Of a stretch of DNA of 64,000 bases, positions 41,565 through 49,675 are shown in pieces. Positions within the stretch are counted from its first letter, which is position 1. The number at the start of each line of letters is the position of its first letter. Location: contig JBNKVT010000042.1 of NCBI GenBank assembly GCA_050299335.1, positions 1-64,000 on the forward strand, written 5' to 3'. Position numbers and translations under genes: made by a program. A model generated the notes under the pieces. That model had not been told where the DNA came from and did not search any database. It saw nothing but the letters and a program-made list of their open reading frames with translations. The stretch is from JBNKVT01 sp050299335. GTDB taxonomy: Bacteria > Pseudomonadota > Alphaproteobacteria > Rhodobacterales > Rhodobacteraceae.

Positions 41565-42458
41565 TTATCCACCCCTTGCGCGTTCCTTCTCCGGCCCGAT
41601 CTCGACATCGCGGCGAAGCCGTTCCTCCCCACTCAGACACAAAAACCGCTGACCACGCAACCTTCCGATCAGCGTCAGCCCCACCTGACGCGCAATCTCG
41701 ACCCCCCAGGCGGTGAAACCGGACCGCGAGGCGAGCACCGGGATGCCCATCAGCGCGGTCTTGATCACCATCTCCGAGGTGAGCCGTCCCGTTGTATAGA
41801 GGATTTTGTCTTCCGGGGAAATGCCCTCGATCACCATCCAGCCCGCGACCTTGTCGACGGCATTGTGGCGGCCCACGTCCTCCATGTAGATCAGGGGCTC
41901 GGCACCCTTGCAGAGGACGGTGCCGTGGATGGCGCCGGCCTCAAGGTAGAGGCTGGGCATGGTGTTGATCTTGTGGGCGAGCGCGTAAAGGTCGGAGGTG
42001 CGAAGGGTGGTCTGCGGCAGTTGCAGGTTCTCCAGCCCCTCCATCATGTCGCCGAAGACGGTGCCGACGGCGCAGCCCGAGGTGCGGGTCTTCTTCTTCA
42101 GCTTCTCCTCGTAATCGGTCTGCCGCGCGGTGCGCACGACCACCGTCTCGACCTCTTCGTCATAAGAGATGCCAGTGATTTCCTCGCCCGCCTCCAGCAT
42201 GCCCTGATTGCGCAGATAGCCGACGGCGAGATAGTCGGGATAATCGCCGATTGTCATGGCGGTGACGATCTCCTGCGCATTCAGATAGATGGTCAGGGGG
42301 CGCTCCTCGACCACCGAGATCTCGACCTGGCCGCCAAGGTGGTCCACGGCCGCGAGTTTGCGGGTCAGGCGCGGGTTGTCGGGATCGGGGCGAATGTCCA
42401 TGGGATCGCGGGTCAGGCTCGGGGCTGGGGTCGGGTTCAACTCAGGCATGAAAAACAT
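41565..42458 (-). CDS. fdhD: Formate dehydrogenase accessory sulfurtransferase FdhD
   Basis: 297 residues. Hands sulfur to the molybdenum cofactor of formate dehydrogenase. Family marks: SVVEERPLTIYLNAQEIVTAM, RTSGCAVGTVFGD near 128 (the sulfur-carrying cysteine; only one Cys here where many members have CxxC), GAIHGTVLCKG and YMEDVGRHNAVDKVAGW near 190-207, and ASRSGFTAWGVEIA. ATG at 42458 was chosen for AGGA six bases upstream. First gene of the minus-strand cofactor unit. No formate dehydrogenase gene lies in the window. Confidence 0.93.
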   Translation of the reverse strand: MFFMPELNPTPAPSLTRDPMDIRPDPDNPRLTRKLAAVDHLGGQVEISVVEERPLTIYLNAQEIVTAMTIGDYPDYLAVGYLRNQGMLEAGEEITGISYDEEVETVVVRTARQTDYEEKLKKKTRTSGCAVGTVFGDMMEGLENLQLPQTTLRTSDLYALAHKINTMPSLYLEAGAIHGTVLCKGAEPLIYMEDVGRHNAVDKVAGWMVIEGISPEDKILYTTGRLTSEMVIKTALMGIPVLASRSGFTAWGVEIARQVGLTLIGRLRGQRFLCLSGEERLRRDVEIGPEKERARGG

Positions 42459-42547
42459 CACAAATCCTGAACGGCAACAACATCAAATGCCGTTTCTCTC
42501 GGGCGCCGTTTTATCCTATGACCGGGCGGTTCCCTGAGAGGCCCCCC

Positions 42548-43267
42548 ATGACCGACGCCACCGCCGTACCAGATACCCGCTCCGCTTTCACCCGCGGGGC
42601 GCTGTCGGCAGCACCTTTCATCCTGGTGATCGTACCCTTCGGGATGCTGTTCGGCGTCGTCGCCACCGAGGCGGGGTTCGATATCGTCCAGACCATGGCA
42701 ATGACCTCGCTGGTAATCGCGGGCGCTGCCCAGTTCACCGCGCTGCAGCTGATGACCGACCAGGCACCGGTTTTCATGGTGATCCTGACGGGGCTGGCGG
42801 TGAACGCGCGGATGGCGATGTATTCGGCGGCGATGGTCGAGCATATCGGCAAGGCACCGCTGTGGCAGCGGGCGCTGGCTGCCTATTGCCTCTTTGATCA
42901 GACCTACGGGATCGCGACGCTGGAATACGGGCGAAGGCCAGAGATGGGCCGGGCCGAGAAGATCGCCTTCTATTTCGGCTGCGCGCTGCCGGTCTGCCTG
43001 TTGTGGTTCGCGTCGAGCTATGCCGGGGCGGTGGTCGGCTCGGCCATCCCCGAGGGGTTGGCCCTCGATTTCGCGGTGCCGATCACCTTCATCGCCCTCT
43101 TCGCCCCGATGCTCCGCACCCCGGCCCATGTCGCGGCGGCGGCGGTCTCGATCCTGCTGTCGCTTGTCCTCGCCTTCCTCCCCTACAATCTCGGCCTGAT
43201 CCCGGCGGCGCTCGCCGCGATGCTCACCGGCGCGGAGGTCGAGAAACGGCTGGAGCGCCGCCCATGA
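42548..43267 (+). CDS. azlC: AzlC family branched-chain amino acid exporter, large subunit
   Basis: 239 residues with about six membrane helices. AzlC marks: GALSAAPFILVIVPFGMLFG near 17-36, AGAAQFTALQLM near 61 and FMVILTGLAVNARMAMYSA near 77. Works with AzlD to export branched-chain amino acids. Start MTDATAV follows GAGAGG. Divergent from fdhD. Confidence 0.9.
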   Translation: MTDATAVPDTRSAFTRGALSAAPFILVIVPFGMLFGVVATEAGFDIVQTMAMTSLVIAGAAQFTALQLMTDQAPVFMVILTGLAVNARMAMYSAAMVEHIGKAPLWQRALAAYCLFDQTYGIATLEYGRRPEMGRAEKIAFYFGCALPVCLLWFASSYAGAVVGSAIPEGLALDFAVPITFIALFAPMLRTPAHVAAAAVSILLSLVLAFLPYNLGLIPAALAAMLTGAEVEKRLERRP

Positions 43268-43593
43268 CCGAGATCCCCGCCGCCACCATCTGGACCGTCA
43301 TCGCCTGCCTCGCGGTCGGCACGTTCGCGATCCGCTTCTCTTTCCTTGGCCTCATCGGCGACCGCCCCCTGCCGCCCTGGGCCCTGCGCCTCCTGCGCTA
43401 CGTCCCGGTCGCGGTGATGCCCGGCCTCGTCACCCCGCTGGTAATCTGGCCGAACGCCACCGGCGGCCATCCCGACCCTGCAAGGCTGGGTGCCGCGCTG
43501 GTTACCCTCGCCGTCGGCGGCCTGACGAAGAACCCGCTCGCCGCCATCGTTTCCGGCATGGCGACCCTTTACCTGCTGCTCTGGCTGCTCTGA
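43264..43593 (+). CDS. azlD: AzlD family branched-chain amino acid exporter, small subunit
   Basis: 109 residues, four hydrophobic segments, typical AzlD length. Carries TFAIRFSFLGLIGDRPLPPW near 20 and LRYVPVAVMPGLVTPLVIWP near 44-63, hallmarks of the family. ATG overlaps the azlC stop by 4 bases, so the two subunits are co-translated. Confidence 0.9.
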   Translation: MTEIPAATIWTVIACLAVGTFAIRFSFLGLIGDRPLPPWALRLLRYVPVAVMPGLVTPLVIWPNATGGHPDPARLGAALVTLAVGGLTKNPLAAIVSGMATLYLLLWLL

Positions 43594-43751
43594 GGTCATC
43601 TTCTTCAACCAAGCGGAGCGCGGCCTCAAGGGGCCGTGCACGCCCTTCATGTCCCGCCCTGACGGGCGCTCCGGCTGGCGCCTAGACCCGATCCCCGATC
43701 GGGCCTTCTCAGCAGCCTTTTTTGGAGCGCGTCAGCGCGACCCCATGCCAG

Positions 43752-43776
43752 AGTGACCGGCTCGATGCCGGTCACT
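43752..43776. repeat. 10-bp stem hairpin upstream of mtnP
   Basis: AGTGACCGGC / GCCGGTCACT with loop TCGAT, a perfect stem. It precedes the TCC-N3-GGA hairpin by 50 bases, much as the dyad at 5410 precedes the copy at 5467. Confidence 0.5.
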
Positions 43777-43825
43777 TTGGCCCCGGGCCCAATGGGAGCC
43801 CCCAGCGCTCGGCGCGCTCACGGCT

Positions 43826-43848
43826 GAAACCGTCCACTGGACGGTTTC
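43826..43848. repeat. TCC-N3-GGA hairpin repeat, copy 3
   Basis: Perfect 10-bp stem GAAACCGTCC / GGACGGTTTC with loop ACT, the same loop as copy 1. It lies 137 bases upstream of mtnP. Confidence 0.6.
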
Positions 43849-43984
43849 CTAGACGCCGTTCACCCGAAGGACCGAATGCGACGGGCGGGAGCCCTACCTC
43901 TGAGAAAAGCCGATGTTCCCACAACGCTTGGCCTCGCCGCCCCTCTGTTCTATTTCTCGGCGCGTACAATCTGGAGACCCCTTC

Positions 43985-44860
43985 ATGACCCCCTATATCG
44001 GCATCATCGGCGGCAGCGGCGTCTACGAGATCGACGGGCTCGAAAACGCCGAATGGCAGACCGTCGAAACCCCCTGGGGCCCGCCCTCGGACCAGATCCT
44101 CACCGGCACCCTCTCCGGCACGAAGATCGCCTTCCTCCCCCGCCACGGCCGCGGCCATGTCCAGACCCCGTCCTCGATCAACTACCGCGCCAATATCGAC
44201 GCCATGAAGCGGATCGGCGTCACCGACCTGATCTCCGTCTCCGCCTGCGGCTCGTTCCGCGAGGAGATGGCGCCCGGCGATTTCGTCCTCGTCGACCAGT
44301 TCATCGACCGCACCTTCGCCCGCGAGAAATCCTTCTTCGGCCCCGGCTGTGTGGCCCATGTCTCGGTCGCCCATCCAACCTGCGCCCGTCTCGGCGCTGC
44401 CTGCGCGGCCGCAGCCAAAGCCGAGGGCATCACCATCCACGAAGGCGGCACCTATCTCGCCATGGAAGGCCCGCAGTTTTCCACCCTCGCCGAATCGAAG
44501 CTCTACCGCGGGCAATGGGGCTGCGACGTCATCGGCATGACCAACATGCCCGAAGCAAAGCTCGCCCGCGAGGCCGAACTTTGCTACGCCTCTGTCGCCA
44601 TGATCACCGACTATGACAGCTGGCACCCCGACCACGGCGAGGTCGATGTCTCGGAGATCATCCGCACCCTTCTCGGCAACGCCGACAAGGCCCGCACCCT
44701 GATCAAGCGCCTGACCACCGACCATGCCCCCGAGCGTCCTGCCTGCCCCCATGGCTGCGACCACGCGCTGGAATTCGCCATCCTCACCCAACCCGACGCC
44801 CGCGCCCCCGAACTGGTGGCCAGGCTCGACGCCGTGGCCGGGCGGGTGCTGAACGGGTGA
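43985..44860 (+). CDS. mtnP: S-methyl-5'-thioadenosine phosphorylase
   Basis: 291 residues. Splits methylthioadenosine from polyamine synthesis and quorum signals into adenine and methylthioribose-1-phosphate. Marks: YIGIIGGSGVYEIDGL at the start, FLPRHGRGH near 57-65, SSINYRANIDAMKRIGV, SACGSFREEMAPGDF near 88, and TYLAMEGPQFSTLAESKLYR near 162 with MTNMPEAKLAREAELCY. Its stop overlaps the start of the next gene (GTGA). Adenosine-preferring relatives are close in sequence, so specificity is inferred from the family norm. Confidence 0.93.
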   Translation: MTPYIGIIGGSGVYEIDGLENAEWQTVETPWGPPSDQILTGTLSGTKIAFLPRHGRGHVQTPSSINYRANIDAMKRIGVTDLISVSACGSFREEMAPGDFVLVDQFIDRTFAREKSFFGPGCVAHVSVAHPTCARLGAACAAAAKAEGITIHEGGTYLAMEGPQFSTLAESKLYRGQWGCDVIGMTNMPEAKLAREAELCYASVAMITDYDSWHPDHGEVDVSEIIRTLLGNADKARTLIKRLTTDHAPERPACPHGCDHALEFAILTQPDARAPELVARLDAVAGRVLNG

Positions 44861-46125
44861 GGGTGTTGCTTCTCGGCGCGGACGGGTTCATTGGACGGCA
44901 TATCGCCTTTGCCTTCCGTCAGGCCGGGGACGACGTCCTGTGCGTGGCCCGCAATCCCCAAGCGCTGGAGAACATGGGCTTTGCCACCCTGCGCCTCGAC
45001 CTGGCCAGCCCCGAGGCCGCAACACCGGAATTCTGGCAGCGCCATATCGATGAAGAAATGGTGATCGTCCATGCCGCCGGGCTGCTGACCGGCTCCGAGG
45101 CCGCGATGATGCTACTCCACGCCCATGTCCCTGCTGCCCTCGCCGAAGCGGGAAGGCAGGCAAAGGCCGCGCGGATCATCCTGATTTCTGCCGTCGGCGT
45201 CGAGGCCGGTACCCTCTATGGCCGTTCGAAACGCGCCGGGGAAACCGCCCTTGCCAGTAGCGGCCTGCCTTTCGTCATCCTGCGCCCCTCGCTGGTGCTG
45301 GGCGAAACGTCCTATGGCGGCTCGTCGCTTCTGCGCGCGCTGGCCACACTGCCTTTCATGACCCCGGTCATCGGCAATGGCAGCCAGCCCTTCGACCCGA
45401 TCCATGCCGCCGACCTCGCCGAGACAGTCCGTTTCGCGGCCACGGGTACCCTCGACGGCCAAACCATTTCCCCTTGCGGTCCCGAGCGGGTCACCCAGGC
45501 CGAAATCCTGCAAGCCTTGCGCGGCTGGCTTGGCCTGCGTCCGGCGCCGATCCGCCGCATTCCGCTGTCCCTCGCCCGAAAACTGGGTCGGCTCGGAGAC
45601 GCCCTGCGCCTCGGCCCGATCTCGCGCATGTCCGTCGCGCAACTCGAACAAGGCGTGTCCGCCGATTACGGGGCCTATAGCGCCACCGGCAGTCCCGACC
45701 CGCGCGGGTTTTCCAAGATCCTCACCCGCCCCGCCGGAACCCAGGACCTCTGGCAGGCGCGGCTCTACCTCATTCGCCCGCTGATCCGCCTGACTCTCGC
45801 GCTGATGTGGGTTTTCTCGGGACTGCTCGGCCTGTTCCTGCCCCGGGACCGCTTCGTGAACGACGTCGCCCTGCTCGGCGATACGCTGGCCGTCCTCATG
45901 GCCCGGACCTTCGGCCTGGTCGACCTCGCCATCGCCGCCGCCCTGATCGCCGCCTGGCGCCTGCGCCTGATGGCAAGCCTTCAGTTCGCCACCATTACCG
46001 GCTACACTATCGGCCTGACCCTCCTCGCCCCGCATCTGTGGGCCGACCCTTATGGAGGTCTCCTGAAGAACCTCCCCATCCTCGCCCTTCTCGCCGTCCA
46101 CGCCATCCTGGAGGCCGAGCGATGA
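44857..46125 (+). CDS. SDR-type NAD(P)-binding protein fused to a DoxX-like membrane domain
   Basis: 422 residues, two parts. Residues 1-290: atypical short-chain dehydrogenase with MRVLLLGADGFIGRHIAFAF (nucleotide site), VIVHAAGLLTGSEA, LISAVGVEAGTLYGRSKRAGE and FVILRPSLVLGE. Residues 300-422: four membrane helices resembling DoxX/DUF4337-like modules (LIRLTLALMWVFSGLLGLFL onward). Start GTG overlaps mtnP; the stop overlaps the DUF2269 gene. The fusion suggests a membrane-tethered redox or quinone/lipid-linked role, which is inference. Confidence 0.8.
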   Translation: MRVLLLGADGFIGRHIAFAFRQAGDDVLCVARNPQALENMGFATLRLDLASPEAATPEFWQRHIDEEMVIVHAAGLLTGSEAAMMLLHAHVPAALAEAGRQAKAARIILISAVGVEAGTLYGRSKRAGETALASSGLPFVILRPSLVLGETSYGGSSLLRALATLPFMTPVIGNGSQPFDPIHAADLAETVRFAATGTLDGQTISPCGPERVTQAEILQALRGWLGLRPAPIRRIPLSLARKLGRLGDALRLGPISRMSVAQLEQGVSADYGAYSATGSPDPRGFSKILTRPAGTQDLWQARLYLIRPLIRLTLALMWVFSGLLGLFLPRDRFVNDVALLGDTLAVLMARTFGLVDLAIAAALIAAWRLRLMASLQFATITGYTIGLTLLAPHLWADPYGGLLKNLPILALLAVHAILEAER

Positions 46126-46583
46126 TCGACCCCTATCTGGCTCTGAAGGTCCTCCACATCCTGTCGGCGACAGTACTCTTCGGCACCGGCATCGGCACCG
46201 CCTTCCAGATGGTTCACGCCATGGGCACCCACGACCCGCGCATTGTCGCCGCGGTCGCGCGCGGGGTCGTCAGGGCCGACTGGCTGTTCACCACGCCGGC
46301 CGGGATCGTCCAGCCGCTCACCGGCCTCGCCCTCATCCACTCACAGGGCTGGAACCTGACCGAGCCATGGCTGATCGCCACCTACGTCCTTTATGCGCTG
46401 GCCTTCGTCTGCTGGGCCCCTGTCGTCTGGCTGCAGTTGCGGATCCGCGATCTCTGTGCCGGGGCCGCGGTCATCCCCGAACGTGCCCGGCTCTACTTCC
46501 GCATCTGGTTCGCCCTCGGCTGGCCCGCCTTCCTGGCGCTGATCGGTGTCTTCTGGCTGATGGTCGCCAAGCCCGATTTCTGA
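46122..46583 (+). CDS. DUF2269 family membrane protein
   Basis: 153 residues, four membrane helices. Opening LALKVLHILSATVLFGTGIG and the later WLFTTPAGIVQPLTGLALI match DUF2269, an integral membrane family of unknown function. It overlaps the SDR-DoxX gene by 4 bases and ends 6 bases from the convergent nitroreductase gene. Confidence 0.82.
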   Translation: MIDPYLALKVLHILSATVLFGTGIGTAFQMVHAMGTHDPRIVAAVARGVVRADWLFTTPAGIVQPLTGLALIHSQGWNLTEPWLIATYVLYALAFVCWAPVVWLQLRIRDLCAGAAVIPERARLYFRIWFALGWPAFLALIGVFWLMVAKPDF

Positions 46584-46589
46584 GCTGCT

Positions 46590-47384
46590 TCAATCGATCT
46601 TCGAGGCGTCCTTGTACATCACCCGGTGCCGCCGTGTCTTGATCCACTCGTCGAGTTCTTCATCGGTCATGAACTGCGCCGGATCGTAGCGGTCCCGATG
46701 CGCGATCTCCGCAAGAGGCCGCCGCCAGCGCTTGTAGGGCTTCGCTGCCGGAGGGCCGAAGAGGAAGATGTCGAGCACCGAGATTTCCTCCGGAATGCCA
46801 AGGAGCGGCTTCAGGTCTTGCTGCGCCGCCTCCTGCCCGATCGCCGTCACCCACCAGACATTGTAGCCCAGCGCGGCGGCGGCCAGATGCGCCGACATGG
46901 TCGAGGCGGCGACCGACTGCAGGAGAATGCGCTCGGCATTCTCCTTGTACATCCGGTCGAGGTCGGAGCCGTCATTCAGCACCGGGAACGCCTTCACCCA
47001 GCGCATGTCCGAGCAGACGACGACAAACCCCGGTGCGGTCGCCAGCCCCCGGTAATCCGGCGTCGGAAACTTCATCTTCGCCTTGGCGCGGAAGCGCTGC
47101 TCGGCGACGAAATAATCGGAAATCTGCTGCTTCACGCCCGCATCGCGCACGACGATGTACTGCCACGGCTGCGCGTTTGCCCCCGAGGGCGCGTGGCGGG
47201 CAGCTTCGAGGATCATCTCGTAATGGGCATCCGGGACCACGTAATCGGGGTCGAACTTGCGCACTGTCACCCGGTTGCGCATCACCTGCATCAGCGCCTC
47301 ATAGCGGCTGGTATCGCCGATTTCCGGCAGATCGACCGCTGCCTCGGCCTCGTCCAGATCGACGGCCGGTGTCGTGTCGTTCAT
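46590..47384 (-). CDS. Nitroreductase family protein
   Basis: 264 residues. FMN-binding nitroreductase fold: RVTVRKFDPDYVVPDAHYEM near 37, ARHAPSGANAQPWQYIVV near 62-79, and AAALGYNVWWVTAI near 183. A 30-residue acidic N-terminal extension precedes it. AAAGGGAGGG precedes the ATG. Substrate unknown; length and spacing are not those of BluB. Confidence 0.85.
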   Translation of the reverse strand: MNDTTPAVDLDEAEAAVDLPEIGDTSRYEALMQVMRNRVTVRKFDPDYVVPDAHYEMILEAARHAPSGANAQPWQYIVVRDAGVKQQISDYFVAEQRFRAKAKMKFPTPDYRGLATAPGFVVVCSDMRWVKAFPVLNDGSDLDRMYKENAERILLQSVAASTMSAHLAAAALGYNVWWVTAIGQEAAQQDLKPLLGIPEEISVLDIFLFGPPAAKPYKRWRRPLAEIAHRDRYDPAQFMTDEELDEWIKTRRHRVMYKDASKID

Positions 47385-47610
47385 TGCGTTCCCTCCCTTT
47401 TTGCACAATCCTAGAGCGTTTCCGGGCCGGGAGGAACATGTTCCCGACGGCTCCCCGATGGCCGGTCCGCTGACGAGATGCGAGGCCGATGTGACATCCG
47501 GTTGGTTCAGGCCAAGACATATGTGGCAAGCCTCGCCGTCGCCCATTTACCTTGCGCCGCGACGGATTTCGCGCCCTTGTCGCGTATAAAGCGATAAAGG
47601 GAGCAGCGCG

Positions 47611-48633
47611 GTGAAGAAAATCCTCGTCCTTTCCGGGCTGGCCCTGGCTATTGTCACGCTCTTCGTGCTGACGGTCGGCGTGAGCTTTCGCCGCCCGCCG
47701 GACGCGCCGCTCCTGAAGGACGCCGAGGGCTCGACAAGCTACGAAATCGCCTATCTCGGCGACACAGCCCTTGGCTATATCGGCTACCACGAGACCGGTG
47801 AATTCTTCGTCGCCGAGGCTGGCATCCAGACCCAGAAAATCGACGCGAATGGCCGTTCGGTGTTTTCCTTTCCGAGAGCCTACGAGCACTTCCGCCCCGG
47901 ACCCGCGCCCTTCATCGCCACCCCCGACGGCGTGATCGATCTGCGCCGTGACCGGCCCGCCGTCGAACCCGTGGTGCTCACCTTCAACGACGACCCCGAC
48001 CGTGTGCTTCCCGAAAGCGCGTTCAGGGACCTGTTCGACGATCACTACGCCCGGTGCGAGACGATGTTCGTCGGGCGCACCCACGAGGATTTCAGCCGCT
48101 GGAGTGCGTATTTCGGCTGCGAGGAAGGCTGGGTGCTGATCTGGGTCGCGCCCGAGCATATCGACGTCGAAACCGACTGGACGCATCGCCAGTACCGCCT
48201 CGCTGGCTACCCCGCCCGCTACGAGCCCCTCGTCCTCCTCCGCGACCCGGCGAGCGGTTACCTGTCCCACGACGACGACGCGATCCGGCGCACGAACCGG
48301 CGCAAGAAAGCCCCGGAGATCCGGCATCGCGAGGATGTGCAGCTCGATATTCTCGGTTACGACCGGAGAGGCAGCTACGACACCGTTGCCTATACCGGCC
48401 TGCCCTTCTCGAGCCGCGGCCTCGCCACCTACCGGCTGCGCGTCGCAGGCGAGGAGATGCTGTTCGCCGAAATGGCGGTCAAGGGCGCTCTGTCCTTCTA
48501 TCCCGACCCCAATCTCGACGTCTTCGTCCCGCCTGCCGCACCGGGCCCCGATCTGGTTTTCCTCGAGTTTCGTCCACCGTCCGATTCGACATCGCTCGGC
48601 TCAGATGGCCTCTATGTGGTTCGTCCACGCTGA
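47611..48633 (+). CDS. Exported or membrane-anchored protein of unknown function
   Basis: 340 residues from GTG at 47611 with AAAGGGAG upstream. One N-terminal hydrophobic segment (about 5-24) acts as a signal peptide or anchor; the rest is soluble, rich in Asp/Arg/aromatic residues, with two cysteines (YARCETMF and YFGCEEGW). No family recognised. It stands alone between the nitroreductase and pirin genes. Confidence 0.65.
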   Translation: MKKILVLSGLALAIVTLFVLTVGVSFRRPPDAPLLKDAEGSTSYEIAYLGDTALGYIGYHETGEFFVAEAGIQTQKIDANGRSVFSFPRAYEHFRPGPAPFIATPDGVIDLRRDRPAVEPVVLTFNDDPDRVLPESAFRDLFDDHYARCETMFVGRTHEDFSRWSAYFGCEEGWVLIWVAPEHIDVETDWTHRQYRLAGYPARYEPLVLLRDPASGYLSHDDDAIRRTNRRKKAPEIRHREDVQLDILGYDRRGSYDTVAYTGLPFSSRGLATYRLRVAGEEMLFAEMAVKGALSFYPDPNLDVFVPPAAPGPDLVFLEFRPPSDSTSLGSDGLYVVRPR

Positions 48634-48727
48634 TTGTAGCCACATCGAGAACGATCCCTCCCCAACCAGCCCCTTGCGGATCGGCCGCGAAACACCAAAT
48701 CTGGGGCAACCGCAAGGAGACACGCCC

Positions 48728-49633
48728 ATGACCTTCCGCCCCGTCAAATCCGAGACCCACGCCCGCCCGACCCTCGAAGGGGCTGGCGTCCACCTGCACC
48801 GCGTCTTCGGCTTCGGCGACCCGACCGAGGCCGATCCGTTCCTGTTGCTCGACGACTTCCGCAACGACGATCCGGCGAAATATCTCAAGGGCTTCCCCTG
48901 GCATCCGCATCGGGGGATCGAGACGATTACCTATGTTCTCGAGGGCGAGGTGACCCATGGCGACAGTCTCGGCAACGAGGGCACGCTGGGGGCGGGTTCG
49001 GTCCAGTGGATGACCGCCGGGTCCGGGATCATGCATCAGGAGATGCCGCGCGGGAACGCGAAGGGGCAGATGCACGGGTTCCAGTTGTGGGCGAACCTGC
49101 CGTCGAGCCTCAAGATGACGTCGCCGCGTTATCAGGACATCCAGGGCTCGGACATTCCGGTAATCACCGACGATGACGGGACGGTCGTCAAGATCATCAC
49201 CGGCAATTTCTGGGGCAAGGCGGGGCCGGTGGACGGCATCGCCGCCGATCCGCAGTATCTCGATGTCTCTGTGCCGCCGAACGTGAAGAAGACCCTGCCG
49301 GTCGATACCTATGCCAACACCTTCGCCTATGTCTTCGCCGGGTCGGGTTCGTTCCGCGATGCCTCCGCGCCCGAAGGCGTGCGGGTGGAGAAGGAGTTCG
49401 ACGGGCAGGAGCTGAACATCCGCGACATGACCGGCAACCGCACGCTGGTGCGCTTCGATACCGGCGACGAGATCACGGTGCAGGCGGGGCCGGAAGGCGT
49501 ACGCTTCCTCCTGGTCTCGGGTCGCCCGATCCAGGAGCCGGTGGCCTGGCACGGGCCGATCGTGATGAACACGAAGGCCGAACTGATGCAGGCGATGAGG
49601 GACCTGCAGAGCGGGACGTTCATCAGGGCCTGA
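48728..49633 (+). CDS. Pirin family protein
   Basis: 301 residues, bicupin. The metal site is intact: FPWHPHRGIETITYVLEGEV near 58 gives two His, and GIMHQEMP near 103 gives His and Glu. The C-terminal cupin starts near 180. Bacterial pirins include quercetin dioxygenases and regulators of metabolic enzymes; which applies is unknown. The ATG is preceded by AAGGAGA about 5 bases upstream. Confidence 0.9.
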   Translation: MTFRPVKSETHARPTLEGAGVHLHRVFGFGDPTEADPFLLLDDFRNDDPAKYLKGFPWHPHRGIETITYVLEGEVTHGDSLGNEGTLGAGSVQWMTAGSGIMHQEMPRGNAKGQMHGFQLWANLPSSLKMTSPRYQDIQGSDIPVITDDDGTVVKIITGNFWGKAGPVDGIAADPQYLDVSVPPNVKKTLPVDTYANTFAYVFAGSGSFRDASAPEGVRVEKEFDGQELNIRDMTGNRTLVRFDTGDEITVQAGPEGVRFLLVSGRPIQEPVAWHGPIVMNTKAELMQAMRDLQSGTFIRA

Positions 49634-49675
49634 CCGCTTTCCGGTCGGGCCCGGAACCGGCCCGGCGACGCGGCC

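Larger units (their letters stand above)
43594..43984. other. Intergenic stretch with two hairpins upstream of mtnP
   Basis: About 390 bases without a supported gene. It contains the hairpin repeats at 43752 and 43826, plus smaller GC dyads (GGCCTC.AGGGGCC near 43622). Sequence from 43900 leads into the mtnP ribosome binding site. Confidence 0.35.
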
